Assembly (NCBI GenBank): GCA_964397655.1
Contig: CAYNKA010000012.1
Coordinates: forward strand, 62,001-126,000
Length of the DNA stretch: 64,000 bases
Origin: CAYNKA01 sp964397655
GTDB lineage: Bacteria > Spirochaetota > Spirochaetia > DTKZ01
Reading direction: 5' to 3'
Under the pieces are notes generated by a model, which was not told the DNA's origin, searched no databases, and was given only the letters and a program-made list of their open reading frames with translations. This document shows, one piece after another, positions 8,724-16,121 of this stretch. Made by a program: the position numbers and the translations under genes. Each line of letters opens with the position of its first letter. Position 1 is the first letter of the stretch.

Positions 8724-10214
8724 ATGGCACAGGAAGTCGACAGTTCTAAAGTGATTCACGCGGCGAGAAATTCCGTCCCCTTGACCATAAAAACCTTCAC
8801 GCTTCCCCACGACACCGAGATGTACCTGGACGAGATCCTCGGCATCTATCTCAAGGAACTCGGGCAGGACAAGCTCAAGGAGCCGCTCGCCTATTGCCTC
8901 CGCGAGCTCGCGGTCAACGCAAAGAAGGCGAACACGAAGCGGATCTACTTCAAGGAAAAAAAACTCGACCTCCAGGACGAGGAAGATTACAAGGTCGGGA
9001 TGGCCAAATTCAAGTCCGAGACCCTGGACAACATCGATTTCTGGCTCAAGCTCCAGAAGGAGGCGGGCCTCTACATCAAGGTCATCTTCCACACGAAGTC
9101 CCAGATCCTGAATCTCTCGGTCTGCAACAACGCGGAAATCACGAAGAAGGAACAGATCAGGGTGTACGACAGGATCGCTCGTTCACGGGCCTTCTCCTCG
9201 CTCGAGGAGGCGCTTTCCACCGTCCTCGACGATTCGGAGGGCGCGGGTCTGGGCATCGTGATCCTGGTGCTCATGCTGAAGAAACTCGGCCTGGACGAGG
9301 AGGCCTTCGACATCGACGTGGAGAACGGCGAAACCATCGCGAGGATATCCATCCCGATGTCCCAGGTGCGTCTGGAAAATCTCGACGTCCTGAGCAAGCA
9401 GATCGTGGCGGAGATCGAGCACCTTCCGAAATTCCCGGAGAACATCGTGTTTCTCCAGCAGCTCCTGTCCGATCCGGACAGCGAGATCCAGGACATCGCG
9501 CGCCAGATCTCGATGGACCCCGCGCTTACCGCCGACCTTCTCAGGCTGGTGAACTCCGCCCAGTTCATGCTTCCCAAGAAGGTGGACAACATCGTGGAGG
9601 CGGTGAAGATGGTCGGGATCCGGGGCCTCAGGAACCAGCTCTATTCCTACGGCACCCAGAAGCTCCTCGGCGGCGAAGGCGGCGACGACGAGACGAGGAA
9701 GGCCCTCTGGACCCATTCCTACAGGACCGCGTTCTTCGCCTACAGTCTTGCTAAGAACTTCCTTCGGAAGAAGGAGATCCTCGACGACGTCTACGTGGGC
9801 GGCATCCTCCACGACATGGGGAAGATCATCTTCTCCTCGGTCCACCCGTCGCTCATCGAGAAGATCGCCAAATTCTGCAAGGAGAAGAACATCCCCTCCG
9901 AGCTTTTCGAGGACATGACGGGCGGACTGAACCATTCGACCATCGGAGCCCTCGTGGCGGAAAAGTGGAATTTTCCCGAAACCCTCGTCTCCGCGATCCG
10001 TCACCATCACGAACCCTCCGCCGCCGCGGATTCCCACGCCGACGTGGTTCACACCGTCTACCTCGCGAACGCCCTGTGCAATTTCGAGGACAAGGCGCTC
10101 ACCTTCGACCAGATCGACAAGTCCGTGCTCGGAAAGTTCCACATCCAGACCGAGGAACAATTCGTGAAGATCATCGAACGTCTCGGCGCCGCCTTCGGCC
10201 AGGAAACGAGGTGA
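8724..10214 (+). CDS. GHKL ATPase-like / HDOD fusion signalling protein
   Basis: A 496-residue cytoplasmic protein. The N-terminal half (about residues 40-225) resembles a GHKL/HATPase fold: an N-box-like LRELAVNAKKAN and a glycine-rich GAGLGIVIL that could form the ATP lid. The C-terminal half (about 235-440) is an HDOD domain: SMDPALTADLLRLVNSAQF, the HD-like HDMGKIIFS, and a terminal IRHHHEPS. HDOD proteins usually act in signalling rather than as phosphodiesterases. The combination suggests nucleotide-dependent control of an HDOD output. The start is the ATG after TAAGGCGG. It lies downstream of a strong promoter with a direct repeat and is transcribed alone. Confidence 0.8.
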   Translation: MAQEVDSSKVIHAARNSVPLTIKTFTLPHDTEMYLDEILGIYLKELGQDKLKEPLAYCLRELAVNAKKANTKRIYFKEKKLDLQDEEDYKVGMAKFKSETLDNIDFWLKLQKEAGLYIKVIFHTKSQILNLSVCNNAEITKKEQIRVYDRIARSRAFSSLEEALSTVLDDSEGAGLGIVILVLMLKKLGLDEEAFDIDVENGETIARISIPMSQVRLENLDVLSKQIVAEIEHLPKFPENIVFLQQLLSDPDSEIQDIARQISMDPALTADLLRLVNSAQFMLPKKVDNIVEAVKMVGIRGLRNQLYSYGTQKLLGGEGGDDETRKALWTHSYRTAFFAYSLAKNFLRKKEILDDVYVGGILHDMGKIIFSSVHPSLIEKIAKFCKEKNIPSELFEDMTGGLNHSTIGALVAEKWNFPETLVSAIRHHHEPSAAADSHADVVHTVYLANALCNFEDKALTFDQIDKSVLGKFHIQTEEQFVKIIERLGAAFGQETR

Positions 10215-10229
10215 ACGTTCCCGATCCTC

Positions 10230-10269
10230 TTGACGATAATTTCATTATATAGTAAATTCAATATATAAT
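10230..10269 (+). promoter_or_regulatory. Promoter with AT-rich imperfect palindrome
   Basis: TTGACG (10230-10235) with a plausible -10 about 17 bp later overlaps an AT-only imperfect inverted repeat (ATTATAT...ATATATAAT, 10244-10269). In this GC-rich region such a block stands out. Because it precedes a glutaredoxin/OsmC pair, a redox- or peroxide-responsive repressor is a reasonable guess, but the site does not clearly match a named consensus. Confidence 0.45.
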
Positions 10270-10290
10270 AATACCGTCAAGGAGACCGAT

Positions 10291-10518
10291 ATGGCAATCG
10301 TCATGTATACGACCCCGTCCTGCACGTACTGTAAGAAGGCGAAGGACTATTTCCGCGAGAAGCACATTCCTTTCACCGAATACAATGTGGCCCAGGACAT
10401 GAGGCGGGCCGAGGAGATGATGAGGAAATCCGGCCAGATGGGAGTTCCCGTCCTGGACGTGAACGGCAAGGTCATCGTGGGCTTCAACCAACCGGAAATC
10501 GAACGGGCGCTTCGATAA
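10291..10518 (+). CDS. Glutaredoxin-like protein
   Basis: A 75-residue thioredoxin-fold protein. The active site CTYC lies at residues 11-14, the cis-proline motif is GVPVLDVNG, and the C-terminal half reads GFNQPEIERAL. The length and motifs fit the NrdH/Grx3-type small glutaredoxins, which reduce disulfides or glutathionylated proteins in the cytoplasm. The RBS is AAGGAG before the ATG at 10291. It is followed 19 bases later by an OsmC-family gene, so the two probably form a thiol or peroxide stress operon. Confidence 0.85.
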   Translation: MAIVMYTTPSCTYCKKAKDYFREKHIPFTEYNVAQDMRRAEEMMRKSGQMGVPVLDVNGKVIVGFNQPEIERALR

Positions 10519-10537
10519 GAAGCGGGAGGAGAGGAAA

Positions 10538-10957
10538 ATGGCGGCGACCACACGCGTTGAATTCAGGGACGGAATGGCGTTCGACGTGGATCTCATGGGC
10601 TTCAAATTCGGAATCGACGCCGCGGAGGAATTCGGAGGAAAGAACTACGGGCCCACTCCGAAACCTCTCGTCCTCTCGGCCCTCGCCGGCTGCAGCGGGA
10701 TGGACGTCGTCGCGATTCTCGGAAAGATGAAGATGCCGTACGACGCCTTCGCCATGGAGGTGGACGGTACGCTCGCCGAGGATCACCCGAAGGTCTATAC
10801 GAAGATCCGCATACGCTACATCTTCTCGGGCAAGGAGCTCGACCGCGGCAAGATCGAGAAGGCGGTGAATCTCTCCCTGGACAAGTACTGCGGCGTAGCC
10901 GCCATGCTCAAGAAGACCGCCGAGATCGGCTTCGAGATCGAGACGAATCCTTCCTGA
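10538..10957 (+). CDS. OsmC/Ohr-family peroxiredoxin-like protein
   Basis: A 139-residue OsmC-family protein. Two conserved cysteines are visible in the family positions: one in LSALAGCSGMDVV (about residue 52) and one in LDKYCGVAAML (about residue 117). These form the thiol-peroxidase site in Ohr/OsmC proteins, which reduce organic hydroperoxides. The subtype looks closer to YhfA-like OsmC than to Ohr. The RBS is GGAGAGG. It shares an operon with the glutaredoxin gene, a plausible electron donor. Its last 50 bases overlap the 3' end of the convergent methyltransferase gene. Confidence 0.85.
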   Translation: MAATTRVEFRDGMAFDVDLMGFKFGIDAAEEFGGKNYGPTPKPLVLSALAGCSGMDVVAILGKMKMPYDAFAMEVDGTLAEDHPKVYTKIRIRYIFSGKELDRGKIEKAVNLSLDKYCGVAAMLKKTAEIGFEIETNPS

Positions 10958-11735
10958 CGGCCGTCGTCCACGCGAACATGAGGATTCCGAAGGCCACCGA
11001 CGCGTTGAGCGATCCCTTGGCCCCGTAGAGGGGCAGGGACACGATCCCTGCGCTCTTTCCCGCCAGAGTCCTGAGCGCGGGACCGACCCCCAGTTCCTCG
11101 TTTCCCACGATGCAAACCCCTTCTTCGGGGAAGTCGAATTCGTCCACCGGAGTTCCCCCCAGTTCGAGCGCGAAGACGTTCGGCCGGGTGGAGAGTTCCT
11201 CCGGCGGAGCGTATCGCCAGCCGATGACTTCCGTGCTTCCCATCCCGCTCCGCTTCGCCCGCGGATGCTCGGGGGAAACGGTGCCCGGCGCGAGAAGGAT
11301 CTCCCTGACGCCGAAACACTCCGCCGACCTGAAGATCGACCCCGCGTTGAACGGCGATCTTATGCCGTCGAGATAGACCGTGAACGGGAAGACTCGTCTC
11401 GCCGAGGCGTCGAGGCGCCTGGTCCCCGGGACGCGGAAGTCCCAGTCCGCGGGCTCCGCGCCGAGCGTCGCGAGAAGCGAATGCCTGAGCCCGTCCAGCT
11501 CCCAGGGAAGGTCCTCGGCTCCCGGATCGGCCTCCAGTCTCTTCAGCACGCGGCCGAGCGCCTCCCGGGCTTCGGACGGAAGCTCGTCGCCGTCGAGCGA
11601 GGAGAGGAGGGCAGCCGCCCGTTCGTCGGGCCCGGCGCCCGAGCGGAGCGCGTCGAGCCATTCCTCGAGCAGCCGGGCGAGCTTCCGCCTGCGGTTTTCG
11701 GGGCTGAGCGAGAGCAGTTTCCGCTTCGTGAACAT
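10908..11735 (-). CDS. SpoU/TrmH-family RNA 2'-O-methyltransferase
   Basis: A 275-residue SPOUT methyltransferase. An N-terminal helical extension (about residues 1-110) precedes the catalytic domain, which has YLDGIRSPFNAGSIFRSAECFG (motif 1, Asn and Arg), VCIVGNEELGVGP (motif 2) and VSLPLYGAKGSLNASVA (motif 3, the SAM-binding trefoil knot). The family methylates ribose 2'-OH in tRNA or rRNA; the target base cannot be told from sequence. It starts 16 bases after the iron-ADH-like gene in the same direction, without a clear Shine-Dalgarno. The Arg/Ser-rich C-terminal tail is encoded antisense to the 3' end of the OsmC gene. Confidence 0.85.
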   Translation of the reverse strand: MFTKRKLLSLSPENRRRKLARLLEEWLDALRSGAGPDERAAALLSSLDGDELPSEAREALGRVLKRLEADPGAEDLPWELDGLRHSLLATLGAEPADWDFRVPGTRRLDASARRVFPFTVYLDGIRSPFNAGSIFRSAECFGVREILLAPGTVSPEHPRAKRSGMGSTEVIGWRYAPPEELSTRPNVFALELGGTPVDEFDFPEEGVCIVGNEELGVGPALRTLAGKSAGIVSLPLYGAKGSLNASVAFGILMFAWTTAVRKDSSRSRSRSRRSS

Positions 11736-11751
11736 GGGTCCCGCGCGGATC

Positions 11752-12876
11752 CTAGTAGGCGCGTTTCAGCAGGTCGTAGAGGCTGTCGACGGTCATGGAG
11801 ATCGGCATGTGGCTCATCATGTCGAAGCCGGAAGCTACCTCGGCCGCGTCCGCGAGCTCGGGAAGCCTGAGATCGAAGTCGCGGAGCCTTGCCGGAAGAC
11901 CGAGCTGGCCGATGATCCGCCTGACCCGGTTGGAGGCCTGCTGAGCGGCGTCGCTCGAGGAAAGCCCGTAGACGTCCTCGCCGAGGGACTTCGCCACGTC
12001 GGAGAGCTTTTCGGCGCGGGCGCCGAAATGGATGTCGATGATGTGGGGAAGAAGGGCGGTGCTCACCCAGGATTTCGGCGTTCGGAAGAGGGCGTTCACC
12101 GCGTAGGAAAGCGCCACGCCCGCGCCCGTGTGGCTCGTCGTGAGAGCGACGGCGGTGAGAAGTCCCGCCTGGGACGCCTTCACCCGGTGCCTGAGGTCCT
12201 TGGCGCCGCGCACCGCGTCCTCCACCGCCTCGCCGAGGAGCTTCAGGGACGACAGGAAAAGGGCGTCCGAGAGGAAGTTCGATCCGGTGGAAAGGTATCC
12301 CTCGAGCGTGTTGAGGATGAGATCCATGAGAAGGGTCCCCGTGTACTTGGTCGTCAGGGTGGATGTGGTGCTCGGATCGAGGACCGCAGCCTTCACGAGC
12401 CCGGAGGAAGCGCGGACTATCTTCGGCCGCCTGGTCGACGGATCGACCTCCAGGTAGTTGTCGGTGAGGAGGAAAGGATTCCTGAACACCGTCGGAATCT
12501 CGATGTAGGGAAGGGGCTCGCTCTTGCCGTTTTTCGCCGGCAGGGCGGCCGTGCAGGCGACCTGCCTCGCGGTGAAGAGCGTCTTCAGGCCTCCCATGCC
12601 CAGGACGACCTGCGTCCTGCTCGCCTTCGCGAATTCGACGACATCGGACACGGTCCTGCGGGAATTGACGCCCGCGAGGTCGTCGGCGACGATGCAGTCG
12701 ATGCTCTTCTTCTTCAGGGTATCCTGTATCTTTTCGATGAAACGGCCTTCGTGGAGATTGACGTCCGCGACCAGGAAGGTCCGGTTCCCGAACTCCGAGA
12801 CGAGCGAACCGAGAAGATTGATCACGTCGCTGCCGAAGAGCACCTTGCTCGGAATCTGGAAATTCAATTCTGCCAT
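11752..12876 (-). CDS. Iron-containing alcohol dehydrogenase family protein with degenerate metal and NAD sites
   Basis: A 374-residue protein with the overall Fe-ADH layout (ALLPHIIDIH, GYLSTGS.FLSDALFLSS, a C-terminal helical domain). The diagnostic residues are not conserved. Compared with lactaldehyde reductase FucO, the metal ligand Asp is present (D185) but the three His ligands correspond to N189, V254 and K268. The NAD motif GGGSxxD reads GMGGLKT, and the TTAGTGSE motif reads VFRNPFLL. It is therefore probably not a metal-dependent dehydrogenase and may be a structural or regulatory pseudoenzyme. The start was chosen at MAELNF with GGGAG upstream; an in-frame ATG 20 codons earlier lies within the flgM terminator. 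It probably forms an operon with the following SpoU gene. Confidence 0.75.
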   Translation of the reverse strand: MAELNFQIPSKVLFGSDVINLLGSLVSEFGNRTFLVADVNLHEGRFIEKIQDTLKKKSIDCIVADDLAGVNSRRTVSDVVEFAKASRTQVVLGMGGLKTLFTARQVACTAALPAKNGKSEPLPYIEIPTVFRNPFLLTDNYLEVDPSTRRPKIVRASSGLVKAAVLDPSTTSTLTTKYTGTLLMDLILNTLEGYLSTGSNFLSDALFLSSLKLLGEAVEDAVRGAKDLRHRVKASQAGLLTAVALTTSHTGAGVALSYAVNALFRTPKSWVSTALLPHIIDIHFGARAEKLSDVAKSLGEDVYGLSSSDAAQQASNRVRRIIGQLGLPARLRDFDLRLPELADAAEVASGFDMMSHMPISMTVDSLYDLLKRAY

Positions 12877-12913
12877 GGTTCCATGTCTCCCTCGGGGCGG
12901 AGATGCCTCGATG

Positions 12914-12945
12914 AAAAAAAAGGCAGAGATGCCCATCTCCGCCTT
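12914..12945 (-). terminator. Rho-independent terminator after flgM
   Basis: On the minus strand AAGGCGGAGATG and CATCTCTGCCTT pair with one mismatch around a two-base loop, followed by eight T residues. Confidence 0.9.
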
Positions 12946-12971
12946 CTGAAGCGCGTTCGAACCATAATCGC

Positions 12972-13256
12972 TTACAGTTTGAACATATCGAGGATCCGAT
13001 CCGCAACGGTATCTATCACTCTATCGTTGATGTAATTCGGGTCTTCGAGTTTCTTTTTTATCTCCGCCACCCTGTCTTCCCGGATGTCGGGGCTCATTTT
13101 CACGCTTTCCAAGGCCCTGTACAGCTCGGCCTTGCTCTTGGCCTCTTCCGATACGTCGATCGAGTCCGTTTCCGAGTTGCGGGCGGTTCTCGATGCCTTG
13201 TCCGCCTGATTGTATTTGGAGACCGGATCTACTGGTCCAAGTCTGTCGATCGTCAT
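12972..13256 (-). CDS. flgM: Flagellar anti-sigma-28 factor FlgM
   Basis: A 94-residue protein. The N-terminus is unstructured and rich in Ser, Asp and Asn, followed by DSIDVSEEAKSKAELYRAL and a C-terminal helical region (SPDIREDRVAEIKKKL, then NDRVIDTVADRIL) that matches the sigma-binding helices of FlgM. FlgM holds sigma-28 (FliA) inactive until the hook is complete. The RBS is GGAAGGG. It lies 54 bases downstream of rsmI in the same direction and is followed by a strong terminator. Confidence 0.85.
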   Translation of the reverse strand: MTIDRLGPVDPVSKYNQADKASRTARNSETDSIDVSEEAKSKAELYRALESVKMSPDIREDRVAEIKKKLEDPNYINDRVIDTVADRILDMFKL

Positions 13257-13310
13257 ACCGGAGCCCTTCCTTTCATTTCACCAATAATATCGGCACCTGC
13301 GGCTTCAATT

Positions 13311-13991
13311 TTAACTCTTTTTCTTTCCCGATACAAGGACCGAAACCTCGCCTTTCACGGCATCCCTGTTTCCCAGTTCCGCGGCCAGTTCCCGCGGCGT
13401 TCCTTCGAGAAATTCCTCGAATTCCTTCGTCATTTCCCTGCCGACGAGGACGAGCCTCTCGGGCTCTAGATCGGAGAGATCGGCGAGAAGCTTGAGGAGG
13501 CGGTGAGGGGACTCGTAGACGAGAAAGGCCTCCTCCCGGTCGAGGAGTTCCCGGAGCCGGCTTCTTCTCCTGCCTGCCTTGGGACTGAGAAAGCCCTCGA
13601 ACGTGACGGTCTTGTCGGGGAATCCGGCAACGCTCACGAGCGCGGCGAATGCCGAGGCCCCGGGGACCGGGACGATCTTGAATCCTTCCGCCTTGACCCG
13701 GGAGACGAGCCTCGCCCCCGGATCGCTCAGCGAAGGGGTGCCCGCGTCGCTCACATAGGCGACGGTCTTCCCTTCCGCGAGCAGCCTGACGATACGGGCG
13801 GCGCTCTTTTCCTCGTTGTACCCGTGACAGCTCACGAGGGGCTTGCGGATTTCGAACCGGTTGAGCAGCTTGAGGCTGTGCCTCGTGTCCTCGCAGGCGA
13901 TCGTGTCGACTGATTTCAGCGTCTCGAGGGCCCGAAGGCTCATGTCCTGCAGGTTCCCGATGGGAGTCGCAACCACGTAGAGGATGCTCAT
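13311..13991 (-). CDS. rsmI: 16S rRNA (cytidine-1402-2'-O)-methyltransferase
   Basis: A 226-residue tetrapyrrole-methylase-fold protein. It begins MSILYVVATPIGNLQDMSLRA and contains the family motifs CEDTRHS, YVSDAGTPSLSDPG, VPGASAF and YESPHRLLKLL. RsmI methylates C1402 of 16S rRNA in the decoding centre using SAM. It is shorter than the E. coli enzyme because it lacks the C-terminal extension, as in many bacteria. The promoter is TTGCAC-N17-TAGCCT, six bases before the ATG, so the mRNA may be leaderless. It precedes flgM. Confidence 0.92.
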   Translation of the reverse strand: MSILYVVATPIGNLQDMSLRALETLKSVDTIACEDTRHSLKLLNRFEIRKPLVSCHGYNEEKSAARIVRLLAEGKTVAYVSDAGTPSLSDPGARLVSRVKAEGFKIVPVPGASAFAALVSVAGFPDKTVTFEGFLSPKAGRRRSRLRELLDREEAFLVYESPHRLLKLLADLSDLEPERLVLVGREMTKEFEEFLEGTPRELAAELGNRDAVKGEVSVLVSGKKKS

Positions 13992-13997
13992 GGGACG

Positions 13998-14026
13998 AGG
14001 CTACCCGGAATGCGCCTCTTGTGCAA
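13998..14026 (-). promoter_or_regulatory. Possible leaderless promoter of rsmI
   Basis: Minus strand: TTGCAC (14026-14021), a 17-bp spacer, TAGCCT (14003-13998), then six bases to the ATG at 13991. The -10 matches only three of six consensus positions, so this is one of the weaker members of the leaderless set. Confidence 0.4.
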
Positions 14027-14122
14027 GCCGATGGAAAGTCCGACGACGGCCGGAACGGAGGACCGACCGGCCGGTTCCCCCGCGGCCCGAGCACTGGCCT
14101 CGGGATCGCGTGCCGGGATATA

Positions 14123-14608
14123 ATGGGCGGCATCCCGGGCGAACGGCCGCGGGCGGATTTCGAGGAGGGTCGTATCGTCCACCTGCTGCTTTTCCTGCTC
14201 GGCATTCTCATCGCGTACCTCGCGCTTTCCCTGCTCGCAGGGCGGCCTCTCTTCGTTTCGGACCGCGTGCCGGACGACGACCTCGATGCGAAGGGATCGC
14301 CCGGGGGCGCCGGCAGGCCAAGGACCTGCCCGGTCTGCGGGGCCCTTCTCGCAAAGGGCGAGCGGGTGAAGTCGGTGGTCTTCGCCGGCGGCGTCAGATC
14401 GGGCGCGATCACCGAGAAGATGAGCCACATCTTCGGCTGTCCGCATTGTTATCCCGCGAACGCGAAGAACCCGAGGGTCTGTCCGGTCTGCCGGAAGGTC
14501 CTCCCCGCCGACGGCCATCTCGTAGCCAGAATGTTCGAGAATCCGGCGAAGCCCAGGAAGCACGTTCACGTACTCGGCTGCACCGCATGCCGGGAAGGAA
14601 GGAAATGA
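14123..14608 (+). CDS. Membrane-anchored protein with four CxxC motifs
   Basis: About 161 residues if it starts at the ATG at 14123. One transmembrane helix (HLLLFLLGILIAYLALSLL) is followed by a soluble domain with two pairs of zinc-ribbon-type motifs: CPVC, CPHC, CPVC and CTAC. They probably bind two Zn ions or form rubredoxin-like knuckles. Function is unknown; the neighbouring gene also encodes a Cys-cluster protein. The start is uncertain: the ATG at 14123 overlaps a TATAAT sequence, while a strong GAGGAGG at about 14162 precedes only non-standard codons. It ends one base before the start codon of the next gene. Confidence 0.65.
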   Translation: MGGIPGERPRADFEEGRIVHLLLFLLGILIAYLALSLLAGRPLFVSDRVPDDDLDAKGSPGGAGRPRTCPVCGALLAKGERVKSVVFAGGVRSGAITEKMSHIFGCPHCYPANAKNPRVCPVCRKVLPADGHLVARMFENPAKPRKHVHVLGCTACREGRK

Positions 14609-14609
14609 C

Positions 14610-15116
14610 ATGGGGAAAGACGCCATGAAGGCCGAATACGAGAAACTGCTCGAGGCAGCGCGGAGCCGCTCAAAGGAAATCAAGAAGTACTTCGAGCGCC
14701 TCAGGCACAAGAAGCCGAGGGAACTCGACGATCTCGTTTCAGGCTTTCACGAGGAGGTTTTCTCCGAGGTCGATTGCCTGGAATGCGCGAATTGCTGCAG
14801 GACGCTCGGACCGAAATTCACCCCTCGGGACGTCGACAAGGCCTCGGCGGCCCTGGGCCTCCGGGACTCTTCATTCCGGAAGGCCTACCTCCGGGAGGAC
14901 GAGGACGGGGACGCGGTCCTGAAGTCCCTCCCCTGTCCCTTCCTCGGCGAGGGCAACCGCTGCAGCGTCTACGACGACAGGCCGAAAGCATGCAGGGAAT
15001 ACCCCCATACCGAGGAACGGTTCCACTCCCTCCTTCTCGCCGCGGAAAAGAACGTCTTCATCTGCCCCGCGGCCTACCTCATTTACGAGAAGCTCCGGAA
15101 GGCCCTGCCGCTCTGA
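14610..15116 (+). CDS. YkgJ-family cysteine-cluster protein
   Basis: A 168-residue protein of the YkgJ/CxxCxxCC family. The cluster CLECANCCRTLGPKFTP (about residues 53-69) and the later CPFL..GNRCSVYDDRPKACREYP and FICPAAY motifs supply the eight or so cysteines thought to bind zinc or an Fe-S cluster. The N-terminus is a helical, charged segment. The biochemical role of the family is unsettled. The ATG follows GGAAGG and sits directly after the CxxC membrane protein, so the two are probably cotranscribed and perhaps functionally linked. Confidence 0.85.
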   Translation: MGKDAMKAEYEKLLEAARSRSKEIKKYFERLRHKKPRELDDLVSGFHEEVFSEVDCLECANCCRTLGPKFTPRDVDKASAALGLRDSSFRKAYLREDEDGDAVLKSLPCPFLGEGNRCSVYDDRPKACREYPHTEERFHSLLLAAEKNVFICPAAYLIYEKLRKALPL

Positions 15117-15254
15117 GGGGGTCGGGAAAGAAGTTGCTGTTTGAGACCTTTTCAAAAAAAACCGCTTTGAACCATGTGAAATTCATACGTCATTGTACAG
15201 TGGGAATTTTTGAAAATCGCTTCGAATCAAACAACAGTTTTAAAAGGTCTTCAT

Positions 15255-15283
15255 TTGACTTCGTTCAGCCGGTCTGCTATATA
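15255..15283 (+). promoter_or_regulatory. Sigma70-like promoter, long leader with small ORF
   Basis: TTGACT (15255-15260), a 17-bp spacer, and TATATA (15278-15283). The leader to the lipoprotein ATG at 15482 is about 190 nt and carries a small ORF that starts six bases after the -10. The region 15117-15254 is AT-rich and shows no gene. Confidence 0.65.
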
Positions 15284-15289
15284 TAGAAT

Positions 15290-15376
15290 ATGCAGAAAAG
15301 TTACACTTCTTTTGTGACGATCACCGACGAGCAGCCCGCGTATGTAAGCGCAAGAAGCTTCTTTTTGCTCGATTGA
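15290..15376 (+). CDS. Possible 28-residue leaderless leader peptide
   Basis: An ATG at 15290, six bases after the TATATA -10, opens a 28-codon frame ending in TGA at 15376. The peptide begins MQKSYTSFVTITDEQ and ends in ARSFFLLD. It has no Shine-Dalgarno, as expected for a leaderless start. Its 3' end overlaps a hairpin (15350-15368), an arrangement seen in attenuators. It is too short for similarity to decide whether it is translated. Confidence 0.35.
   Translation: MQKSYTSFVTITDEQPAYVSARSFFLLD
15350..15368 (+). promoter_or_regulatory. Hairpin in the lipoprotein mRNA leader
   Basis: GCAAGAAG and CTTTTTGC pair over eight positions (one G-U) around a three-base loop. An outer AAGCGC/GCGCTT pair (15346-15351 and 15377-15382) is a mutually exclusive alternative. 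It may attenuate or protect the transcript. Confidence 0.4.
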
Positions 15377-15481
15377 GCGCTTCCTTCGCGGGATTCCCGG
15401 ATTTTCCCGTGAATTCCGTAGCGAAGCCGGAGTTCTTTTGTCGTCTAAATCCGAAAGGATATTCAGTTAGGAGGTTGAACA

Positions 15482-16024
15482 ATGAAAAAGACCGGGAGTG
15501 CCAAGGTTCTCACGCTTTTCTTCGCCTTCTTCATCGGAGTGGGGACAGCTCTGCTCGTGACGAATTCCTGCGATTCAAGCGGCGGGGGCGGCGGATCGGG
15601 AGCGGATTTCGATTCCACGCTGTATTACACGAAGTCCGAGGTGAACGGCCTTTTGGACGGAGTATTCACCGGCCTGCCGAACGATGCATACCAGACGATC
15701 ATGGACGTCGATTTCGACGGCAGGGCGTCCACGGGCTGGCAGGTTCCCGCCGGCGTCACTGCTGGGCTCTTCGAGGTCAACGCCGGAGCCACGTCGTACG
15801 CGAGCGGACCGCTCAACATCATCGTCAGCTCGGCGACGACGGCCAGGGCGCCGGACATCCAATTCACTCCCGCGAGCGCCGGCTACTCCACTGCCTTGTT
15901 CGTCGTACCGGATCTGACCCCCAGCTCGTACGTCTATGCCTGGCATACGACGGGCCATTCCGGTTCCACGAACGTATCGGCGGGAATAGTCGTAGCGGTC
16001 CGCTGCCGCGGCTGGATCCGCTGA
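15482..16024 (+). CDS. Small exported (lipo)protein of unknown function
   Basis: A 180-residue protein with a signal peptide (KVLTLFFAFFIGVGTALLVTNSC). Cleavage at Cys30 would make it a lipoprotein, although TNSC is an imperfect lipobox. It is followed by a Ser/Gly-rich tether, a short YYTKSEVNGLLDGV segment of the kind found in fibre-like proteins, then a beta-rich domain. I recognise no family. The RBS is excellent (TTAGGAGG, seven bases before the ATG). It is monocistronic: its own promoter lies 200 bp upstream and a strong terminator follows at 16122. Confidence 0.75.
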   Translation: MKKTGSAKVLTLFFAFFIGVGTALLVTNSCDSSGGGGGSGADFDSTLYYTKSEVNGLLDGVFTGLPNDAYQTIMDVDFDGRASTGWQVPAGVTAGLFEVNAGATSYASGPLNIIVSSATTARAPDIQFTPASAGYSTALFVVPDLTPSSYVYAWHTTGHSGSTNVSAGIVVAVRCRGWIR

Positions 16025-16121
16025 CGAATCACCCGTCGGACCGCCTTCCGTTCGTCTATGCCGGTTTCCGCCCCGGGAACCGGCGCAGGGCGGAAGGAAC
16101 GACGCAGTAGCCTCTTTCCTC

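Noticed and set aside
15100..15290. A tRNA gene in the AT-rich gap, suggested by TTCGAATC at about 15219
   Set aside because: No cloverleaf arms or CCA-type acceptor could be paired around it.
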